DNA of 20,219 nucleotides from Coemansia sp. RSA 922 (Eukaryota > Kickxellomycota > Kickxellomycetes > Kickxellales > Kickxellaceae): NCBI GenBank assembly GCA_027577415.1, contig JANBQS010000356.1, positions 1 through 20,219 on the forward strand. The letters run 5' to 3'. Below the pieces are notes generated by a model, which was given only the letters and a program-made list of their open reading frames with translations, was not told the origin of the DNA and made no database searches. Of the stretch, positions 7,415-15,616 are shown one piece after another. A program made the translations under genes and the position numbers. Numbering within the stretch: the first letter of the stretch is position 1; each line of letters starts with the position of its first letter.

Positions 7415-8135
7415 TGTAAATGTAAATTAGGAAATGGAAAAAAATGTGTGTTGTTGGTAGGGGCGAGTGTTCTGTAAGGAATCTGGACCTAACAGCGGAC
7501 GGCATGTCGTTTTATAGCCTTGAGTATATGCCCCTCTGGCTAGTTTACATTTTTACAAACATCGTGAAGAGAACATATTCAGGATGACACTAGCACCAGT
7601 GCTTGTATATTGAACGCAACCGCATTCCGAATTGTGATATCAGAGACCCTTTTGCAAAGTAGGTGCAACAATAAATGCTGCCGCACTTGCTTTCATGCTT
7701 TAGCAATCGGTTGTCAATTGAAGATGCGCCTTAGAGTGCTCGCCATCCTATCCAATCAAGTGCCATTGACCAGTCTGCGAGCCAGTCAATCAATAGTAAA
7801 AAGTGCAGCGCAATTGGACATTCATACTTGGGATGACAAGGCTCAAGCTGCAAGCAATTGGGCAATCGTCAGCGCCAGTGAGTTTCAATGGCTTGACTGT
7901 TTTAAAACTCGGTATATCCATGTGTGGGTCATTACAACACGCTCTTAAACAATAGAACCATCATGTCTGGGTTTCAACGTTAGTGGTGTCATAATTTACC
8001 GTAAGAGCTTCTTATAAACACACACAAGCGCACAATTGCTATCAGCTTTTCAGAGTATCAGTCACAAAACCTCCACTCCAATGCCGCAATATTCAATATA
8101 TTTTACATCTCCACAAAGTCCGATAAATCCGAGAA
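7415..8135. other. Intergenic region with a CAATY-rich patch
   Basis: No credible gene: the longest plus frame here begins only at a TTG and shows no protein features. Between 7704 and 7867 the word CAATC/CAATT occurs about seven times on the plus strand (7704, 7715, 7753, 7787, 7811, 7855, 7863), far above random expectation, sometimes as the palindrome CAATTG. It lies upstream of the repeat-peptide promoter and downstream of the recombinase-like gene. Confidence 0.5.
7510..7517 (-). promoter_or_regulatory. TATA box of the repeat-peptide gene
   Basis: CTATAAAA on the minus strand, about 100 bp upstream of the ATG at 7414. It suggests that the ATG carrying the signal peptide is the transcribed start region. 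Confidence 0.55.
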
Positions 8136-9206
8136 CTAATAGGTCGCTTCGTCGTGTACTGTACTGCCGCTGTTGTAAGATACTAGTTGTTTGCCTTTTA
8201 CCGGTGATGGCGGTGGGTTTCCTTCGATTATTGACCAAACTAACCGCACCGCCGCCTTCATATTTGTCCTCATGCCGACTGACGTTGTAGTCTCCAAAGA
8301 AAATGAAACCAAATGCGCGTCAGATCGTTTAACAGGATCCAACCCCTGCTCAATACACCAAGCCACCCATCTTTTCCACGCATGGTTATAACTGAGGTTG
8401 GTACTTTTACTCAGGCGGTTAAAGTAAGCTGTGACATCAGACTCGGATTGACCTTGGCGCAAAAGGGCTTGCCGGACGATTTCCTCTCGACTTTGCGCCA
8501 TCGGTATTTCAGGACAATGTCTGCGTTTTTTGGTCACACGGTCGCCTGCTGGTAAAGAGCTTGGTGCTGTAAGTGGCAAATCTACCATTGGACTGTCATG
8601 TGTAGACAAGCTTGAGCTACTCGGCTCTATATCCACGGACTCGGACTCGGACTCCGAATCTGATACTAGATCCATAGTGCTCATAGTACCATGAGAATCG
8701 ACATTTTCTTTGACTGCTCTGGCCGAAGCAACTCTGTGCTTGTCGCGCGTGTCGATGAGTGTAGCACAAAGTGTAGCTAGCAAGTCCACTACTATCTCCA
8801 CCTGCTCATTGTTGGAATTCTGCCTGTTTAGCGTCTTTTGGAGAATCTCCACCCCGTAGGCCGCCATTGTCGCCGCTTGACTGTAGGCCTCGTCAACGAC
8901 AAAGTCGCTCTTCATTCCTACGGCACTAGGACCGAGAGGAGCAAAGTCCGATTGTCCAGGTGGGTACTGCTCGTGGAGATCTGCCCATGTCGATTTGAAG
9001 GCGCGAACGCCTTGCTTAATTGTGTTTAGGCGTGAATCGGAAAGTGGCTCAACGCTGTCATTGTCGTCGCTGCGGCTGTGCTTTGGTCTAACAGTCTCAT
9101 TTTCAATGTCCATCGCTTGGTGTTCTGTGTCAGCGGGGCTTTCTGGTGGTGTTTGAGTGACTAGCTGTGAGGCTTCCAAGCGGGCAAGCAAAAGTGGCTG
9201 GATCAT
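8136..9206 (-). CDS. Gag-like / tyrosine-recombinase core-binding-domain protein, DIRS-derived
   Basis: A 356-residue intronless protein. Residues about 60-165 form a helical region (VDEAYSQAATMAAYGVEILQ onwards) resembling the Gag-like part of DIRS-type retroelements. A Ser/Glu-rich spacer (about 181-205) and a basic KKRR (226-229, likely NLS) follow. Residues about 240-330 resemble the N-terminal SAM-like core-binding domain of tyrosine recombinases (LSYNHAWKRWVAWCIEQGLDP is typical). The catalytic domain with its Arg, His-x-x-Arg and Tyr is absent: the protein stops about 25 residues after the core-binding domain, and I see no continuation in the next few hundred bases. No reverse transcriptase or terminal repeats flank it. 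It is either a 3'-truncated element that is still fully open, or a domesticated DNA-binding protein. The family call rests on pattern recognition. Confidence 0.6.
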   Translation of the reverse strand: MIQPLLLARLEASQLVTQTPPESPADTEHQAMDIENETVRPKHSRSDDNDSVEPLSDSRLNTIKQGVRAFKSTWADLHEQYPPGQSDFAPLGPSAVGMKSDFVVDEAYSQAATMAAYGVEILQKTLNRQNSNNEQVEIVVDLLATLCATLIDTRDKHRVASARAVKENVDSHGTMSTMDLVSDSESESESVDIEPSSSSLSTHDSPMVDLPLTAPSSLPAGDRVTKKRRHCPEIPMAQSREEIVRQALLRQGQSESDVTAYFNRLSKSTNLSYNHAWKRWVAWCIEQGLDPVKRSDAHLVSFSLETTTSVGMRTNMKAAVRLVWSIIEGNPPPSPVKGKQLVSYNSGSTVHDEATY

Positions 9207-9517
9207 TACGAGGTGGTCAATACAGCTACAGAGAGTATAGAAAAATGATCAAAACTTGTCAAGAATTTGGAACGAGTAAAAAAAAATTCAATGAAATTTT
9301 TTTGTATCATGTTTCATATTTATTCGCGAGTGGGGTAACTTTAAATATATGGGCAACACAGGCAATGACGTAAATTGCTTCTGGTTGTCTTTTGATATGC
9401 GACATATTACTAAAAAAAAGTCATGTGAGCGAATGTCTGAGCGCTGTGAGTGATTCTTTAGCTGTGACGATTATTATAAAAACATTAGAAAAGCGAATGG
9501 TGTGAGTTTATTTATCT
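9207..9517. other. Intergenic region with a TGACGTAA bZIP-type site
   Basis: Between the tandem minus-strand genes. Contains TGACGTAA at 9366-9373, a match to ATF/CREB-type bZIP sites, framed by the 5-bp inverted repeat GCAAT...ATTGC. A TTTTGATCAT (minus strand) near 9245-9253 lies about 40 bp before the recombinase-like ATG. No gene seen. Confidence 0.4.
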
Positions 9518-11153
9518 TCAAATGATGTAAAAGTAAAGTAAACACGCACCGTATGTGGGAAGCGCGACTACAACTATGCTCTGCATCGCCAGTACTACTC
9601 GGACAATAAGCCTAGTCTGGTTGATCTGCCATCTTCCTGGCATACTGGCCGGCAATGGCAGCTCCTCGATTCCAGCTCCTGGCGTTGGAGAGGGAGACAT
9701 TGACGGCGACAATTGCAAGCGCGCATAGCCGATCTCAGAAGCCAAATCGTCCTCACTAGGCTTACACACCGGGTGCCAGCTACGCGAGCCTCTATAGCAA
9801 TAGACAATGACAATGGCCAGCGAGAGGACAAAACTCGCACCATAGACCTTGTAGATGCCAAGCTGGTACGGCAAGAAGCAGTTCTGCACTACGTGAGCGG
9901 CAGGCAGCTTCCGCCCTGGATATAGCGTCAATAGACCGTAGCTGGCGATGGGTACGCCGCTGGCCCAGCCAAAGGCACCGATCGTATACTCGATAGCCCT
10001 TTTGACGACTCCGCCTTCTGTGGGTGCTGGATGGGAGATAGTGCATGTGTCGTGGTCATCGCCGCTGAATATCGCTGTTGGTTTGATCGAGTCGAGCAGA
10101 TATGATGTTGTGTTTTGGAATAATTGGTCCCGGAACTGGTACCCGCGGCGATTCAGTAAGCTGCCCCCAGGCGTCTGTCGCAGCGGTCCGCAGTCAGTCC
10201 CATCAGGCCGCCACAGCGGAACATGCGAGAAAAGCAGTCTAGGCTTTCCTGCCGTCTCGTTTGCTAGCCGTTCAACCAAATGACGACTGGCGGCGCTCAC
10301 AGCTGGCGTGTCACTCTCCAGAGTCAGAGAATCCAAAAGTATGATCTGGTGCCCGCCAATGTTTAACACCTGGTTAGTGGGACCAATGTATTTGTGATAC
10401 CGATCCAGCGCATGCTCGACCACGGTATTGCCGATACCGATATCATGGTTGCCAGCCATATCGTAAACAGGTACGGTGTGTGGCGACCTGTTTCGGAATA
10501 TCGACTTGTAGCGCGCGTGTTCCTCTAGCCATTGGTCGTCTTCCCACTCACGTCCACCGTCAAACAGGTCGCCCAAGAATATGATGGCTTCGGGCTGTCG
10601 AATCGTTTGCAACACGTTGTAGGACTTTCTCAGGTATATGTCCGTATAGAATTCTACTACCCGGAGAAGCGCTCCAGTTTGGTCGTAGGAATAGTGGTCG
10701 ACTATCTGCGGGTCAGCTACGAGAGCCACGTGTACAGGGGCCACGCCTGCATCGTCATAGGCCTACAATGAATGACGGGAAAAGAAATAACATGAAGAGC
10801 AGCAGGTCCAGTCAGTGATTGCACGTGGGCTTTTTTTCTTGCAAAAAGAAACAATGTCGGAGCACGGATAATGCAGGGAATAATCTACAATTGGCCTTTC
10901 GTGCGCGGAAAAGGACACCCGACGCTCCTTATTCAAAAGACATGCGAAAAGGAAAAAAAAAATAGAGATTGGAGTACGTTACCTTGAGAGATGGCCATTT
11001 ACAGCTTGAAACGTGTCCATAGTACAAACCTATCTCGCAAACTAAAAGCAACACGACCCAATACAAGCGCAGCAATCGCACCACTAGCAAACGATTGTAT
11101 CGCATTATTGGCGCCTCAGTAAGATTGGTTAAAGTTATTGTTGGAGAGGTCAT
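9518..11153 (-). CDS. Cdc1/Ted1/PGAP5-family GPI-ethanolamine-phosphate phosphodiesterase
   Basis: Two exons, 11153-10983 and 10762-9518, give 471 residues, near the size of yeast Cdc1 and Ted1. These ER/Golgi membrane metallophosphoesterases remove ethanolamine phosphate from GPI glycans during anchor remodelling and affect GPI-protein export. Exon 1 supplies an N-terminal membrane helix (about 22-45) followed by the family-like SCKWPSLK. Exon 2 carries the metal-binding motifs ADPQ (D74), GDLFDGGR (about 121), GNHD (161-164), SH (236-237) and GDDHD (291-295). Two C-terminal membrane helices follow (about 361-380 and 442-468). N-x-T sites are present at ANET and NTT. Without the first exon the phosphoesterase frame has no ATG at its start (only GTG at 10744), which is the main reason for the spliced model. 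No KKxx retrieval signal at the C-terminus (ends YFYII). Confidence 0.88.
10763..10982 (-). other. Intron of the Cdc1-like gene
   Basis: A 220-nt phase-0 intron: donor AAG|GTAACG at 10982, acceptor CATTGTAG ending at 10763, preceded by a T/C-rich stretch and a branch candidate CTGAC about 50 nt upstream. The nearer GATGCAG acceptor would put the downstream exon out of frame. The intron also contains a CACGTG at 10822-10827. Confidence 0.8.
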
Positions 11154-11707
11154 AGTCGAATGATTTAAAATTACAAAAAAAGTATTTGCCGACGAGGAAG
11201 AAAAAAAAACCGTAGCAATAAGTACCAAGAATGCCGTCAAAAGGGAGGGATAACTGTCGCGTTGTCGAATATTATAAACACAAGAGAGGGAGGGAGATGA
11301 GGGAGAAAAAAAGTCCAGTGGCGCGGTCAGCAGTAGAGAAACTCGGGCATGAGCATTATCGGTGACAAGAAGAAATAGCTTGTGAACTTTCATCTGACAC
11401 GTTGCATTTTTCTACAGTTTGGTGCATGCAATAAAAAAGAATCGCCCGCCTTTTTCTACTTTTGTGCTTTATGTCTATCATATACAAAAAGAAGTTCAAA
11501 AAAGGTCATATACGAAAAGGATTCGTGTCAAACACTCTTTTTAGTTTTTGCAAATTCTTTGGATCGGCTTTACTCTCTCTCTCCCTCTTTTTTTAGTTCA
11601 AAATCTGCTTTCATTAAAGTATTGCGTGGATGATTGCACTGTGAAAAAAATAAGGGGGGGAGGGGATATAACAAATCTATTTACGTGGTTGATTAATTTT
11701 TTTTTTT
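11154..11707. other. Intergenic region between the Cdc1-like gene and the first CoA ligase
   Basis: Pyrimidine/purine-skewed DNA with A and T tracts and a TTATAA at 11272-11277, about 120 bp upstream of the Cdc1-like ATG, which may be its TATA element. A T-run precedes the ligase stop. Open frames here are low complexity and lack support. Confidence 0.5.
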
Positions 11708-13420
11708 TTAGCAAACAGTAGGTGGGCTGTTAAGTGCGCGGCGGAGAATCTTGCCTGATGCGCTCTTGGGAATTGCGCTGACGAGCACATACCCTCCACG
11801 TAGTTGCTTGTAATAAGCGACCTGTCGATTCATCCACTTGACAATAGTCTTGGCAGCCTCGTCCGCATGCACTGCAGTTGACGCATCGGACAAAACGAGA
11901 TACGCTCTTGGCACTTCTGTCTGACGAAGCTGATCAAACACACCTGTCACGGCACAATCTCTGACCTGCGGATGCTGTAACAAAATACCCTCGAGTTCGG
12001 CAGGCGCTACTTGAAAGCCATTAAATTTAATAAGCTCCTTTTTGCGATCAGTGACAAAGACAAATCGTCTCGAATCTACAAACCCGACATCGCCCGTGTG
12101 CAAAAACCCATCTCTGTCAATTATATGGTTAGTCGCCTCTTTGTTGTTCAAGTACTCGAGCATAATGTTTGGTCCTCGGAAACATAGCTCGCCGACCTTT
12201 CCCTCGCCCAATGCTCGCCCACTGTCGTCAATGACTTTGACTTGGATGTTTGGCAGCAGTTGGCCTGATGACCCGACACGACTGACTTTGGGCATGTTTA
12301 GCGATAGTCCGGGACTTGTTTCGGTTAGTCCATATCCTTGCATAACACGAACGCCGCTGTATGTCTGCTCAAGGCTACGTGCGGTATCGGGTCCCAATGG
12401 TGCGGCGCCAGAGATAATCCACTGGAGACTGGACAGATCGTATGTTGCTGCTGTATCGGATAATTTGACCATGGCGTTGAGAATCGGCGGTACCAGCATA
12501 GTATCAGTTACACGGTGTGCTTCGACTAGTTCAAAGAACCGTACAAGATCAAATGTCTTCATAACGACTAGTCTCGATCCCTGTATTGGCAAGCTGTGAG
12601 CCAGAATCAGTCCAAAGGAGTGGAAGATGGGCAGCACGGCAAGTGTCGTTTGTTCATACTGTTTGGGTGGTGTCATCGTGCGTATTGCATAGCCGATCTG
12701 CTCGATATTAGCAACAATGTTGTAGTGACTCAGTACTACGCCCTTGGGTAGTCCTGTCGTACCGCTAGAGTAGCATATAAATGCCGGAGTCGTGCGCAAG
12801 TGGTTAATATCTGACAGTAGTGCGCGAGGGAATTGCTGCTGGCTTAGCACGTCAAAGATCGACCGTACTAGTTGTTTGTCGCCATCTCCAATCATTGGCG
12901 AATCTGCTGCTCTGTCAATACACAGTATGTTGGAAAGGGTTTGGTCCAGTCCATGAACCGACGGCTTGGCCAGTCTTTCAATGGCATCGGTAATGACGGG
13001 GATGCCGACTCGAGTAGTAATTACGAATCGTGCGTTAGAGTCAGATAGTTGGTGTGCTAGTTCACCGGCTGTATACGCTGGATTGACCAAAGTGCACGAT
13101 GCGCCCAGCATTAGTACTGCCATTGTCACTGCCAGGTAGTATATGGTATTGGGTAGCACTATGGCAACTCTATCGCCCTGGCGTACTCCAACTGAGTGAT
13201 AAAGACCCGAGGCAAGCTGAGTTGACAGTGTCTCCAACTCGTCTAGTGTCAAAGCCAGTGACGGCATGTCGCTGTCAACAAACAGTGGGCGTGGCGAGGA
13301 ATCATCCGAACTGGCGAGTGCTGTCCTCTGACGCATGCGACTGAAAAAGTGTGTCGGTAGATCATGAAGCGGCACATCGACATTGGGTAGCCTGGACTTT
13401 AGCACTGTGCGAGTCATCAT
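11708..13420 (-). CDS. 4-coumarate:CoA ligase-like adenylate-forming enzyme, copy 1
   Basis: 570 residues from the ATG at 13420 (a second ATG follows immediately). ANL-superfamily acyl/aryl-CoA synthetase: activates a carboxylate with ATP to an acyl-AMP and transfers it to CoA. Motifs in order: ATP-binding loop YSSGTTGLPKG (217-227), QGYGLTETSPG (about 361-371), HTGD (441-444), DRKKELIKFNGFQVAPAELE (458-477), and the adenylation lysine in SASGK (K557). The closest types are fungal and plant 4CL-like ligases; fungal members also act on medium-chain or aromatic acids, so the substrate is not assignable. The C-terminus TVC is not a peroxisomal SKL signal, unlike many relatives, suggesting a cytosolic location. 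The downstream half of a tandem pair with the next gene, 234 bp apart and on the same strand, pointing to duplication. Confidence 0.93.
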   Translation of the reverse strand: MMTRTVLKSRLPNVDVPLHDLPTHFFSRMRQRTALASSDDSSPRPLFVDSDMPSLALTLDELETLSTQLASGLYHSVGVRQGDRVAIVLPNTIYYLAVTMAVLMLGASCTLVNPAYTAGELAHQLSDSNARFVITTRVGIPVITDAIERLAKPSVHGLDQTLSNILCIDRAADSPMIGDGDKQLVRSIFDVLSQQQFPRALLSDINHLRTTPAFICYSSGTTGLPKGVVLSHYNIVANIEQIGYAIRTMTPPKQYEQTTLAVLPIFHSFGLILAHSLPIQGSRLVVMKTFDLVRFFELVEAHRVTDTMLVPPILNAMVKLSDTAATYDLSSLQWIISGAAPLGPDTARSLEQTYSGVRVMQGYGLTETSPGLSLNMPKVSRVGSSGQLLPNIQVKVIDDSGRALGEGKVGELCFRGPNIMLEYLNNKEATNHIIDRDGFLHTGDVGFVDSRRFVFVTDRKKELIKFNGFQVAPAELEGILLQHPQVRDCAVTGVFDQLRQTEVPRAYLVLSDASTAVHADEAAKTIVKWMNRQVAYYKQLRGGYVLVSAIPKSASGKILRRALNSPPTVC

Positions 13421-13654
13421 AAAGAGCAAAAAAATAATAATAATAGAGAAGCGAAAAAAAAGATAGTATATTTTTTTCGGTTGGTTTTTTTTTTGCTCAA
13501 GTGTAGATTGTGTCTAGCGTGGCTGAGTAGTAAACACTTTTTTGCGGCGTGCATTTGATAACCGGGAAAAAAAAAGTGGCGTCTACGAAAAAAAAAAGAT
13601 AATGAAATAAATTATATACATGTATGTTAAAAACATGTACATTATTGAATGTGG

Positions 13655-15271
13655 TTACTCCAAAAGGCGGCGTAGTATTTTGCCCGAAGTGTTGCGAGGA
13701 ATAGAATTGACCAAGACATATCCACCGCGTAGCTGCTTGTAATATGCCACTTGGTTATTGACCCACTCAACAACCCGCTGAGCGGCAGCAGCTGGATCAT
13801 ATTGATCTGGGTCAGCCAGCACCAGATACGCCTTTGGTACTTCGGTTTGACGCTGTAAATCGAATATGCCCTTGACGGCACAGTCCCTGACAAACGGGTG
13901 TTGTAGTATAATTCCCTCGAGTTCGGCGGGCGCAACTTGAAAGCCATTATACTTTATCAGCTCCTTTTTACGATCAGTAACATAGATATGCTGCTGGTCA
14001 TCTATATAACCGACATCGCCAGTATGCAAATAGCCGTCAACATCTATGGTCTCTTTTGTCGCCTCGTCGTTGTTCAGGTATCCGAGCATGATATTGGGTC
14101 CGCGGAAGCACAGTTCGCCAATTTCGTTACTGTCTAGCGTACGTCCAATATCGTCAACTACTTTGGCTTCAATACTGGGTAAAAGACGGCCGACTGACCT
14201 GACATTAGACGCTGCGGGCGGATTGAGCGAGACAGCTGGACTGGTCTCGGTTAGCCCGTACCCTTGCAAAATAGATAACTCGGGTAAGAGTGACTCGAGC
14301 GTAGCAATCGATTCCGAGCTTAGCGGCGCAGCACCAACCACTACCCAGCGTAGTGACTGTAGGCAGTCAGTAAGAGTCTTGGGTGGCAGTTTTGTCAGGG
14401 CGTTGATAATTGGCGGGACCAACATGGTCTCTGTGACCTGATGTTGTTTGACCAAGCCGAGGAACTGGGTCATATCGAATTTGCGCGATACCACAGTAGT
14501 CACGCCAGAAATGGGCATGACAAAGCAGAGAAATGTCAGACCAAAACTGTGAAACATGGGCAGCACAGCAATGCTTGTCGGGCGGCAGGTGGAGGTCTGG
14601 TGTACGGCTGTGATTTGCAAAATGTTGGCGATAATATTGTCGTGACTCAATTTAACGCCCTTCGGTAGCCCCGTAGTGCCACTCGAGTACGGGATAAATG
14701 CTGGCGCTAGATGAGCGGCATCCGGGCGAGGGAAATCGCGGTTGCTACGCAAGTCAAAGATAGAGCGAGTATCGGGAATCTTGTTCATAGAGTCGCCGTC
14801 AGCCAACAATATAGGTACATTGGGTTCAGCAGCCTCGGTGACTAAAGGATGAAGAGCTCTAACGGTAATAACGAGGCGCGCTTGTGAGTCACTCAGCTGG
14901 TGCGATAGCTCGCGAGAAGTGTAGGCTGGGTTGGCCAGCGTGCAAGTAGCGCCTAGAGTCAGTACAGCGAGGGCGATAGGCAAGTAATGCACAGAGTTGG
15001 GCATTACTATAGCCACAACATGACCAGGGCGGATTCCAGCAGTGTGGTACAGTCCAGCAGCCAACCTATTTGTCAGAGCCTCAGCGGTGCTCAGTGTGAG
15101 AGTGGCCGACGGATCATCGCCGTCAATATACAGCGGGCGTAGAGGTTGGGAGCCACTAGAGTCAGTAAAGGCTGGATTTTGGCGTACTCGGCTGAAGAAA
15201 AACGCGGGAAGATCCGAGTGTTCAGGGACGACAATGTCGGGCAGAGATGACTTTACTCCAGAGTAAACCAT
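13655..15271 (-). CDS. 4-coumarate:CoA ligase-like adenylate-forming enzyme, copy 2
   Basis: 538 residues from the ATG at 15271, with the same fold and reaction as its tandem neighbour. P-loop YSSGTTGLPKG (195-205), QGYGLTETSPA (336-346), HTGD (416-419), DRKKELIKYNGFQVAPAELE (433-452) and catalytic lysine in TSGK (K531). It is about 30 residues shorter, chiefly in the linker before the P-loop (about 140-190) and at the C-terminus, which ends RRLLE with no peroxisomal signal. Shared idiosyncratic stretches with copy 1, such as QVAYYKQLRGGYVLV and RDCAV, and the tandem arrangement support a local duplication followed by considerable divergence. Residues lining the acyl pocket differ (for example VVGAAPL against IISGAAPL contexts), so substrate preference may have split. 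No intron. Confidence 0.93.
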   Translation of the reverse strand: MVYSGVKSSLPDIVVPEHSDLPAFFFSRVRQNPAFTDSSGSQPLRPLYIDGDDPSATLTLSTAEALTNRLAAGLYHTAGIRPGHVVAIVMPNSVHYLPIALAVLTLGATCTLANPAYTSRELSHQLSDSQARLVITVRALHPLVTEAAEPNVPILLADGDSMNKIPDTRSIFDLRSNRDFPRPDAAHLAPAFIPYSSGTTGLPKGVKLSHDNIIANILQITAVHQTSTCRPTSIAVLPMFHSFGLTFLCFVMPISGVTTVVSRKFDMTQFLGLVKQHQVTETMLVPPIINALTKLPPKTLTDCLQSLRWVVVGAAPLSSESIATLESLLPELSILQGYGLTETSPAVSLNPPAASNVRSVGRLLPSIEAKVVDDIGRTLDSNEIGELCFRGPNIMLGYLNNDEATKETIDVDGYLHTGDVGYIDDQQHIYVTDRKKELIKYNGFQVAPAELEGIILQHPFVRDCAVKGIFDLQRQTEVPKAYLVLADPDQYDPAAAAQRVVEWVNNQVAYYKQLRGGYVLVNSIPRNTSGKILRRLLE

Positions 15272-15616
15272 GAGTATAAGAGATAGGTTAGAGTAGATGT
15301 TGAGAGAGAGAAAAGGAGAAAAAAGAGTACTTTTTCCTGTCTCTTTTCGTCGCCAATATATATACTGGGGGCCCCTTCTCTTTCTCTCTCTTTTTTTCTA
15401 TCGTCGAAAATGGAAGAATACACTGCTTTTTCGGCATATCTCTTGCATGAGAGGCTTGGATTGGGCCTACTGCGCCACTAGGTACAGGACAAAATATTTG
15501 ATCAGCAACGATTTGATCAGGCCATGTGAGGTGTTTATGTCACCAGCGCATATAGTTGTATAGTCGCATCTCGGTTCTTTAATTTTGTTCATCCACTTTA
15601 TTTAATTTTTCCAATT
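15272..15616. other. Divergent promoter region, CoA ligase copy 2 / WD40 gene
   Basis: Besides the TATA element, two direct copies of TTTGATCAG sit at 15497-15505 and 15512-15520, 15 bp apart and 97-120 bp before the WD40 ATG. The second continues as TTTGATCAGGC, identical to the word at 4928-4938. No gene seen. Confidence 0.5.
15353..15364 (-). promoter_or_regulatory. TATA element and CCAAT word of CoA-ligase copy 2
   Basis: TATATATA at 15357-15364 lies 86 bp upstream of the ATG at 15271, directly overlapping a plus-strand CCAAT at 15353-15357. A CT/GA-rich leader lies between it and the ATG. Confidence 0.5.

Noticed and set aside
7610..7948. 112-residue plus-strand frame
   Set aside because: Starts only at TTG, has no domain or codon bias, and overlaps the CAATY-rich patch.
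10822..10827. CACGTG as a promoter E-box of the Cdc1-like gene
   Set aside because: It falls inside the predicted intron, downstream of the ATG at 11153.
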